Shown: positions 58,396 through 64,000 of the stretch, one piece after another
How positions within the stretch are numbered: the first letter of the stretch is position 1
Layout of the letters: every line of letters begins with the position of its first letter
Origin: Shewanella yunxiaonensis
GTDB lineage: Bacteria; Pseudomonadota; Gammaproteobacteria; Enterobacterales; Shewanellaceae
Reading direction: 5' to 3'
Length of the DNA stretch: 64,000 nt
NCBI RefSeq assembly: GCF_018223345.1
Contig: NZ_CP073587.1
Coordinates: 3,036,001-3,100,000, forward strand
Notes under the pieces: model-generated
What the model was told of the DNA's origin: nothing
The model's database searches: none
What the model saw: the letters and a program-made list of their open reading frames with translations, nothing else
Made by a program: the position numbers and the translations under genes

Positions 58396-59321
58396 GCTCT
58401 GCCTCCCCAATTGGCCCGAGGATCAAAGTTCAATGCGTCTTTGAAGGCGTTATAAGCCTGTTTGGCTGCCGCACTATTGGCTGCCGGTAACGCCACACTT
58501 AATTCCACATAAAAGTCGCCCGGCTGTTTTCCGGGGATGCCCTTGCCTTTGAGCCGCAAGCGCCGACCACCAGAAGAGTTGGCAGGAATTTTCAGATCAA
58601 TACTGCCTTCCGGCAACGGTACGGTTACCGTCGCACCTAATGCAGCTTCCCACGGAGCAACGGGCAAGGTCAGGTAAACATCGCGGCCTTCGACCCGGTA
58701 TAACGGATGCTGTCGGAACGAAACTTCCAGCAGCAAATCACCGTTAGCACCGCTGCCGATGCCCGGATTACCCTGTCCCGCCAATCGGATATGTTGCCCT
58801 GGCACCACACCTCGCGGGATACGTACATTCAATGTCCGGGGCTGCGCACCACCATCGCTTCCCAGCGTAATGGTGCGCGTTGTACCGCGGTAACTGTCTT
58901 CCAGATCGATCTGGATCCGCGCGCGAATATCTTCGCCTGGATAGTCAAAATGCGCCCGCGACTGGCGGGGACCCTGATTAAATCCACGGCCGCCAAACAT
59001 TGACTGGAAGATATCGTCAAAGTCGAAGCCCTGAGCCTGTGGCCCGGCACCGCCCTGGTACTGGTATTGGTGGAATCCCTGAGATCCCGCCTGCTGAGCC
59101 GCTTGCCAATCCGCGCCATACTGATCGTATGCCGCCCGTTTTTCAGCATCGTGCAGCACATCGTAGGCTTCCTTTACCTCTTTGAAGCGCGCTTCGGCAT
59201 CAGTTTCTTTACTGACATCGGGGTGATATTTACGGGCTAATCGATGGTATGCCCGCTTGATATCTTTATCTGAGGCATCCCTGTCGACGCCAAGGATCTG
59301 ATAATAATCTGTGAACGCCAT
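58392..59321 (-). CDS. cbpA: CbpA DnaJ-type co-chaperone
   Basis: A 309-residue protein. The J-domain (1-70) has the HPD motif in YHPDVS (about 34-36), followed by a Gly/Phe region (about 80-125) and the two beta-barrel substrate-binding domains. There is no zinc finger, as in CbpA and unlike DnaJ. It stimulates DnaK and may bind curved DNA. It heads a cbpA-cbpM-M48 operon, with a sigma-32-like promoter about 80 bp upstream. Confidence 0.95.
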   Translation of the reverse strand: MAFTDYYQILGVDRDASDKDIKRAYHRLARKYHPDVSKETDAEARFKEVKEAYDVLHDAEKRAAYDQYGADWQAAQQAGSQGFHQYQYQGGAGPQAQGFDFDDIFQSMFGGRGFNQGPRQSRAHFDYPGEDIRARIQIDLEDSYRGTTRTITLGSDGGAQPRTLNVRIPRGVVPGQHIRLAGQGNPGIGSGANGDLLLEVSFRQHPLYRVEGRDVYLTLPVAPWEAALGATVTVPLPEGSIDLKIPANSSGGRRLRLKGKGIPGKQPGDFYVELSVALPAANSAAAKQAYNAFKDALNFDPRANWGGRA

Positions 59322-59682
59322 AATGCTCCAAACCTGTTTGAAGTGAATAAAACGCAGTCAACTTCAGTCATCGTGAAGACTGGCTGTAACATTATAAATC
59401 TGGGCATTATTTGCGCATTTTCAAGTTCTGGAACGCAAAAGTTATTGGTTATCGCCGCGGAGGCTCCATGTATTCTGAAGCAAGCGACAACAGAAAGGGT
59501 TGTCATTTTTGCTACATCGCTTATCAGCACCATTGGAGCTACTGACTACTCAGCCAATCAGAATGTAATACCTGGCCTTACAAATATCCGCAGACACTGG
59601 GCATCTGTAGTAATCTCTTATTACCACGGATGCCAAATAACTTGGTAAGTTGATCCAACTGCAAACGCAAGGAGAGAACGAC
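59322..59682. promoter_or_regulatory. Divergent promoter region, cbpA and DJ-1 genes
   Basis: About 360 bp with no confident ORF. A 101-codon plus-strand frame (59343-59648) covers the promoter and has no ribosome site. The region holds the sigma-32-like promoter for cbpA. A short inverted repeat, CAGTC / GACTG, lies near 59368-59381. Confidence 0.5.
59399..59425 (-). promoter_or_regulatory. Sigma-32 (heat-shock)-like promoter of cbpA
   Basis: On the minus strand: -35 CTTGAA (59425-59420), a 14-15 bp spacer, then GCCCAGAT (about 59405-59398), close to the sigma-32 consensus CTTGAA / CCCCATNT. It is about 80 bp from the cbpA start. It fits a chaperone operon; this is a pattern match only. Confidence 0.6.
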
Positions 59683-60243
59683 ATGGCTAAGGTATTGATT
59701 ATTGCTGGTGATTTTGTTGAAGATTATGAACTTATGGTGCCATTTCAGGCACTTGGCATGGTAGGCCATAAGGTCAGTGTTGTCTGCCCGGATAAAGAGG
59801 CTGGCGATAAAATCAAAACAGCCATCCACGATTTTGAGGGTGACCAAACCTACACCGAAAAACCGGGTCACCTCTTCACCTTAAATGCCGATTTTGCGGG
59901 TGTTTGTGCCGAAGAGTTTGACGCCTTGTTGCTTCCCGGCGGGCGCGCTCCTGAATATCTACGACTCAATCCACAGGTCATCACGCTGGTACAGGCGTTT
60001 GCCGAACAGAAAAAGCCTATTGCAGCTATCTGTCACGGCGCTCAGTTGCTGGCGGCCGCCAAGGTGATAAAAGATAAGAAAATTTCTGCTTATCCCGCCT
60101 GTGCTCCAGAAGTTGCTCTGGCCGGAGCTCAATATGCGGATATCGAGGTGGATGATGCCGTCACGGATGGGCTGTTTGTCACCGCACCGGCCTGGCCAGC
60201 GCATCCTGCCTGGCTGGCGCAATTTAACAAGCTGCTGAATTAG
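59683..60243 (+). CDS. DJ-1/PfpI family protein
   Basis: A 186-residue protein with a flavodoxin-like fold. It starts M-A-K-V-L-I-I-A-G-D-F-V-E-D-Y-E, with Glu14 and Cys in AICHGAQLL (about 108) at the nucleophile elbow. PfpI/DJ-1 proteins act as deglycases, chaperones or glutamine-amidotransferase-like enzymes. ATG 59683 has an AAGGAGAG site. It precedes the ribbon-helix-helix gene. Confidence 0.9.
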   Translation: MAKVLIIAGDFVEDYELMVPFQALGMVGHKVSVVCPDKEAGDKIKTAIHDFEGDQTYTEKPGHLFTLNADFAGVCAEEFDALLLPGGRAPEYLRLNPQVITLVQAFAEQKKPIAAICHGAQLLAAAKVIKDKKISAYPACAPEVALAGAQYADIEVDDAVTDGLFVTAPAWPAHPAWLAQFNKLLN

Positions 60244-60311
60244 ACTAAAGATCTAATGACTTTTACCGCCCCCGGATTAGGCTGGGATCACCTGCCAACT
60301 GGGGGCGTAAT

Positions 60312-60587
60312 ATGTGCGAAATCTATTCCGGCACCGAAGCCGAACTGTTTGAACTGAAAGCCCGTTCTGTGCGCATTGATGGTGTCGTGACCAGCATTCG
60401 GCTGGAAGCCGTATTTTGGAAAGTCATCGAAGATATTGCCGAAGAGGCGTGTATCTCGGTGGCCGAGTTCCTGACGCGTATCCATCGAGAAGTGCTGGCT
60501 AAACGTGGCGAAATTGGCAACTTTACCTCGTTGTTACGGGTAGCCTGTACCACCTATCTCAACGGTGGCAAACGGCTAAGCCTCTGA
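60312..60587 (+). CDS. Ribbon-helix-helix domain protein
   Basis: A 91-residue protein matching the RHH_4 (PF13467) pattern: V-R-I-D-G-V-V-T-S-I-R-L-E-A-V-F-W strand, then two helices (I-E-D-I-A-E-E-A and V-A-E-F-L-T-R-I-H-R-E-V). It is a probable DNA-binding dimer that regulates nearby genes, perhaps the DJ-1 gene. Its stop abuts the stop of the convergent methyltransferase gene with no spacer. Confidence 0.83.
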   Translation: MCEIYSGTEAELFELKARSVRIDGVVTSIRLEAVFWKVIEDIAEEACISVAEFLTRIHREVLAKRGEIGNFTSLLRVACTTYLNGGKRLSL

Positions 60588-61238
60588 TCAGGGTTTACGT
60601 TGAGTTACCCGAAATAAACGTCTGGGTAAGCGCCCCTCTTCAAACTCTGCCAGCTCAGGTTGTTGATATCCCTGGGCCAATAATGCCACCTTGTCTCGAC
60701 TGAAAAAGTGCACAATAAACCCATTGTTTTCATAAAGATCATCCCCTCGATGGATGCCTTTACCATAGTCAGCATCCCCAGTATGACGCACGGTGTAAAT
60801 ATGCAAACCACCTGGGCGCAGCACACGCAAGACTTCGCGAGACAACTGTTGCAGTTCAGCAGTCGTCAGTGCCATACAAAACAACATATGGGAAAAGCAT
60901 GCATCAACGCTGTTGTCGGCCAAAGGTAAGGGTTGGCGCACATCATGACAGACAGCAGAAATCTGCCGTGCCAGCCCAGCTTGCTGCGCTTTGCTATTAA
61001 TAGCCGCGACACCAGCGGTTGAGTAATCCAGCACCGACACATCAAAACCATTAGCGGCAAAGAATAACGTGTCACGCCCTTGACCAGCCCCAAGTTCTAA
61101 TAATTGCGGTTTCCCCTCTTGCTGCAACCTTGCTGCCGCCCACTGTGCCGGAGCGCTGGCAGCACAGCCGAACATATCGCCGTTATTGTTGAAACTGTTA
61201 TCCCAATGTTGCCGCTGTCCGTTCAAAATATCGTCCAA
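60588..61238 (-). CDS. Class I SAM-dependent methyltransferase
   Basis: A 216-residue protein with a SAM motif I of LLELGAGQGRD (about 46-56) and motif II/III around S-V-L-D-Y-S, followed by V-D-A-C-F-S-H-M-L-F-C-M-A and the R-V-L-R-P-G-G-L motif. The substrate is unknown. The start is a TTG at 61238, chosen because a strong GGAGG lies 6 bases upstream. Confidence 0.9.
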   Translation of the reverse strand: MDDILNGQRQHWDNSFNNNGDMFGCAASAPAQWAAARLQQEGKPQLLELGAGQGRDTLFFAANGFDVSVLDYSTAGVAAINSKAQQAGLARQISAVCHDVRQPLPLADNSVDACFSHMLFCMALTTAELQQLSREVLRVLRPGGLHIYTVRHTGDADYGKGIHRGDDLYENNGFIVHFFSRDKVALLAQGYQQPELAEFEEGRLPRRLFRVTQRKP

Positions 61239-61335
61239 CTGATACCTCCATCATCTGGTCCGTCATTGTCTGATCCAGATCATCGGCGAAAAAACATTGT
61301 AATACGGTGAGTAATCACCAATTTTGTAAAAGCAA

Positions 61336-61367
61336 AAAATCCGGCGATCTATTGAACGCCGGATTTT
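61336..61367 (-). terminator. Terminator after M6 protease gene
   Basis: AAAATCCGGCG / CGCCGGATTTT stem with a 10-base loop and a T run on the minus strand. Confidence 0.9.
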
Positions 61368-61401
61368 AAATTTCAGATGCGATATGCGATTGCTCAGTGC
61401 A

Positions 61402-63702
61402 TTACTTGGACGTTGTCACCTCTACCTGCATAAATTCGCCTTGGGCACTGATACTTTTCACCCGGATAACCGTACCGGTATTCGGATTGATCACGCCAGC
61501 ATTCGGTAATGCCGGATTCCAGTACTGCTGCATATCGTCAAAAATACTGACAGCTGGCAGACTCGGATGCCAGGAGGGCTGACTACGATAGTGCAGTTCC
61601 AGCGCATCCGTGTCATCTAAACCAAATGTTGAATCGTATGATTGTGCCCGCAGATTCCACGGCTGACCATCGGCGCGATACATCACCTCAGGATGCGCAT
61701 CAATCGGCAGGATCAACCCTGACCCCGGATGAACACTGGTATTGTTGTCACTGGCCGAAGCATCCCAGTAGCTGATTAGCAAACCATCCTGATATGGATA
61801 GTGTTCAACCCAATCATAAAGTTGTGGATTATCCATAAAGCCAAAGTTATAGGGGCCATCTCGCAGACTATTATCATACCCACGATAATTACGGTACTCA
61901 GCAACATAGGCATTAAAGAATCCGCCTGTCGATAAAGTACCATTTGTTCGCACAAAACCACGGTAGCTCCAGCCATCATCGGCTTCAGCATCTTCCAGCG
62001 GTGCACCGGTCACCATGATATTATCAACTTGCAGTCCGGACTCCATCACCGCTTCGTCAGTCACATAACGAAAACCAATGAGCACCTCACCGGAATAGGC
62101 GGACAAATCGGCTGACAAGGTTACCCAAGCACCACCGCTGTTACCGGTAATACCATTACCCAGATTATTGCCATGCGGGTTAGTGTTAGTCGACTCGCTG
62201 GTTGCCACATTTTGCCAACTGGCCCCGCCATCAGTAGAAACAACTAAGTATGCATAATCCCAGTCCAGTTCAATGCTGTATTTGACCTGAGCGGATAGAG
62301 TCGCTCCGGCCGGCAAATCAAACACCTTAGACATAGCATTGTCGATAAGATTGCCCTGTCCGCTATACCAGAAATAGTCACCCGCATAGGGTGTACCTAC
62401 AGCGGTCACCACCGTTTTATCAGGCAAGATGATAAACAGAGCCTGAGCCTGCTTGGTATTCGCGGTAGCTGGACCAAGTTTGTGTTCGGATTTGTCTCCG
62501 GATGCGGCCACCTCATAATTGAGCCAACCCAGCTGCAATTTTTCCCAGGCGCCCATATGCATCGGCTCCGTACCGATACCATTTTCCGGCTGGCCGTTAC
62601 TCCCGTATGAGCCAGAGGACATCAGGGTCCAGAAGCCAGTCGAGTTTTGACCACCTGCAGTATCGTACAGATCAGGCAAGCCTAAATCGTGGCCGAACTC
62701 GTGTGCGAACACTCCGACCGCGCCATTTTCCGGCTCAATGGTGTAATCGCCAATCCAGTATTTTGACTGGCCAATACGCACACCGCCATAAGGTACTTGA
62801 CTGCCATCATCCAGTGTTGGTCCATCAGCACCGATCGGTGTTAGCTGCACATACCAGCGATGACTCCAGATAGCATCGGAACCCAATGCACCGCCGCCAG
62901 TTTCCTGTCCCTCGCCGGCATGTACCACCTGAAAATGGTCGATATAGCCATCAGGCTCATTAAAGTTTCCATCGCCATCGTGATCATAACGATCCCAAAC
63001 ATCAAACTGACTGAGGTATTCATCTATCTCTTCAACGGTTTTTCCTGCCGCTAACTGGTTGTTATACCAGGCAGTTACGCTATCCCGAACAAACCACCAA
63101 GTGGTGTAACATACCGTACCGCCACACCAGTCTCGACCGTAATGTGCTGCGTTATAAGGCACCTGTACCCAGTTGGTGACATCACCATTCACAGCATAGC
63201 GATTAGCTGATAACTCTTTATAAAAATTGCGCATGGAGATGGCATCAGCAGCATCAGAGAACAATAACTCCTGATAATGCGTCTGACTGAAATCCGGGGC
63301 CCAGATGGTGGAGTTGTTAACACTGCGGTCCGGTTCGGGGATCTGGTTATGCAGTGGACCAGGCTGGCCGCTCTTAAGAATTGTGTATGGCGAATCTGCT
63401 TCGCCGAACTCAGCGATAACCGTCCAGATTGTGTCTTCGCCTTCGCGCATGAGTTCCACAAATTGCCCTTTGGCAACCTGATGGACTTTTTTGGCTTTTT
63501 GTTTGTTAGACAGTTGTTGTTCCAATGCCTGTTGCCGTAATGCACGACGATTCTGCTCTAACGGGTTAGGCAAATCGTCTTTATGGCTACCCTGCTGCAC
63601 GGTCACCTCTTGTGTCGCTGCGATCACTGCTGGTGGAAGTAGCACAAAACAGGTGAACAACATGCTTACAGAACCAATCACTAGATTCTTTTGACTTCGC
63701 AT
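61402..63702 (-). CDS. Secreted M6 (immune-inhibitor-A-like) metalloprotease
   Basis: A 766-residue exported protease. The signal peptide (about 1-28, ending VIAA) is followed by a propeptide-like coiled region and a catalytic domain with the zinc motif HEFGHDLGLPDLYD (334-347). A Ca-binding loop D-H-D-G-D-G-N-F-N-E-P-D-G (about 240-252) is likely. The C-terminal half (about 480-620) looks like a carbohydrate or protein-binding MAM-like domain. It resembles InhA of Bacillus and PrtV of Vibrio, which digest host or environmental proteins. ATG 63702 has an AAGGA ribosome site. Confidence 0.92.
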   Translation of the reverse strand: MRSQKNLVIGSVSMLFTCFVLLPPAVIAATQEVTVQQGSHKDDLPNPLEQNRRALRQQALEQQLSNKQKAKKVHQVAKGQFVELMREGEDTIWTVIAEFGEADSPYTILKSGQPGPLHNQIPEPDRSVNNSTIWAPDFSQTHYQELLFSDAADAISMRNFYKELSANRYAVNGDVTNWVQVPYNAAHYGRDWCGGTVCYTTWWFVRDSVTAWYNNQLAAGKTVEEIDEYLSQFDVWDRYDHDGDGNFNEPDGYIDHFQVVHAGEGQETGGGALGSDAIWSHRWYVQLTPIGADGPTLDDGSQVPYGGVRIGQSKYWIGDYTIEPENGAVGVFAHEFGHDLGLPDLYDTAGGQNSTGFWTLMSSGSYGSNGQPENGIGTEPMHMGAWEKLQLGWLNYEVAASGDKSEHKLGPATANTKQAQALFIILPDKTVVTAVGTPYAGDYFWYSGQGNLIDNAMSKVFDLPAGATLSAQVKYSIELDWDYAYLVVSTDGGASWQNVATSESTNTNPHGNNLGNGITGNSGGAWVTLSADLSAYSGEVLIGFRYVTDEAVMESGLQVDNIMVTGAPLEDAEADDGWSYRGFVRTNGTLSTGGFFNAYVAEYRNYRGYDNSLRDGPYNFGFMDNPQLYDWVEHYPYQDGLLISYWDASASDNNTSVHPGSGLILPIDAHPEVMYRADGQPWNLRAQSYDSTFGLDDTDALELHYRSQPSWHPSLPAVSIFDDMQQYWNPALPNAGVINPNTGTVIRVKSISAQGEFMQVEVTTSK

Positions 63703-64000
63703 AGATAATTCCTTGATAAACACATTCAAGTAAATGTGCTGCCTTCCGTGGCTGGAGCTAAGCCAACAAATCCACAAAGGTGCACTGTATGCCTACAGCT
63801 CAATACAGACTTGATAAGACTAGACGAAGAAATGAAGCACCGCAGAAAGACACATGTAACTTTTTTATAACAATTGTAAGTCAAAAAAATAACGATTTGA
63901 TATGTCGTAAATTTTCGTTGTTAAGGTGAAATATTCAATAAAAAGGAATCGCTACTGGAGATTTATTTGTAGCGACTAGCGATATCAAGCGAGACAAATC
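63703..64000. promoter_or_regulatory. Region upstream of the M6 protease gene
   Basis: About 300 bp to the window edge, AT-rich and without a credible ORF. It should hold the M6 promoter, but I could not fix a good -10/-35 pair. Confidence 0.35.

Noticed and set aside
59343..59648. A 101-codon plus-strand frame upstream of the DJ-1 gene
   Set aside because: It covers the cbpA promoter region, has no ribosome site and shows no protein family.

Overview
The window looks like chromosome from a Shewanella-type gammaproteobacterium (Alteromonadales). The signs are an E. coli-like FrdABCD, the yheV / yheS-yheT-yheU-prkB / crp backbone, a partial arginine succinyltransferase (ast) cluster with a DUF1338 gene, pabA next to a secreted S9 peptidase, and many membrane sensors. 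Coding density is high and GC is moderate. I found no rRNA, tRNA, CRISPR array or prophage. One intact insertion sequence is present.

Region by region. 1-3.0 kb: the 3' end of a FapA/DUF342 protein, a small DUF4144-like protein, an M50 intramembrane protease and a pirin. 3.0-6.7 kb: a long AT-rich regulatory gap, then a DASS dicarboxylate transporter and a class I fumarase. 6.8-10.8 kb: GlpM, a small eRF1-like protein and a P-type ATPase with unusual ion-site residues. 11.0-16.8 kb: frdABCD followed by a DcuS-DcuR fumarate/C4-dicarboxylate two-component system, all on the minus strand. 17.3-20.9 kb: an EF-hand protein, RlmI, an endonuclease/exonuclease/phosphatase-family protein and a CBS protein. 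21.0-22.7 kb: a three-gene operon of a Tat-exported transglutaminase-like protein with MerT-like and MerP-like proteins. 23.0-28.5 kb: a three-gene SMC/kleisin (MukBEF/MksBEF-like) operon. 28.7-35.7 kb: the conserved yheV, yheSTU, prkB and crp block, with a Sel1-repeat protein. 35.8-38.1 kb: a PepSY protein with an OmpR-type regulator and a PhoQ-like kinase. 38.1-43.0 kb: a tripartite EmrAB/NodT-type efflux operon with a divergent TetR regulator and a clear promoter/operator. 43.1-47.8 kb: DUF1338, astD, astA and argD/astC. 48.2-54.7 kb: an HDOD protein, an S9 lipoprotein peptidase, pabA, lemA and a LemA-associated membrane protein. 54.7-59.3 kb: a DUF4382-type lipoprotein, a complete ISAs1-family element, and a cbpA-cbpM-M48 protease operon behind a sigma-32-like promoter. 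59.7-63.7 kb: a DJ-1/PfpI protein, a ribbon-helix-helix protein, a methyltransferase and a secreted M6 metalloprotease.

Several modules fit together. Dicarboxylate uptake, fumarase, quinol:fumarate reductase and a fumarate sensor lie within about 14 kb and form a fumarate-respiration neighbourhood. AstD, AstA and ArgD/AstC belong to arginine succinyltransferase catabolism, although astB and astE are not in the window. CbpA, CbpM and the membrane protease look like a heat-inducible quality-control unit.

The best candidates for under-described biology are the SMC-like operon, which has no recognisable JetD/MksG nuclease partner, the transglutaminase-MerT-MerP operon, which has no mercuric reductase, and the P-type ATPase with altered M6 residues. 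All assignments come from reading the sequence and remembered family features. No database search was run.
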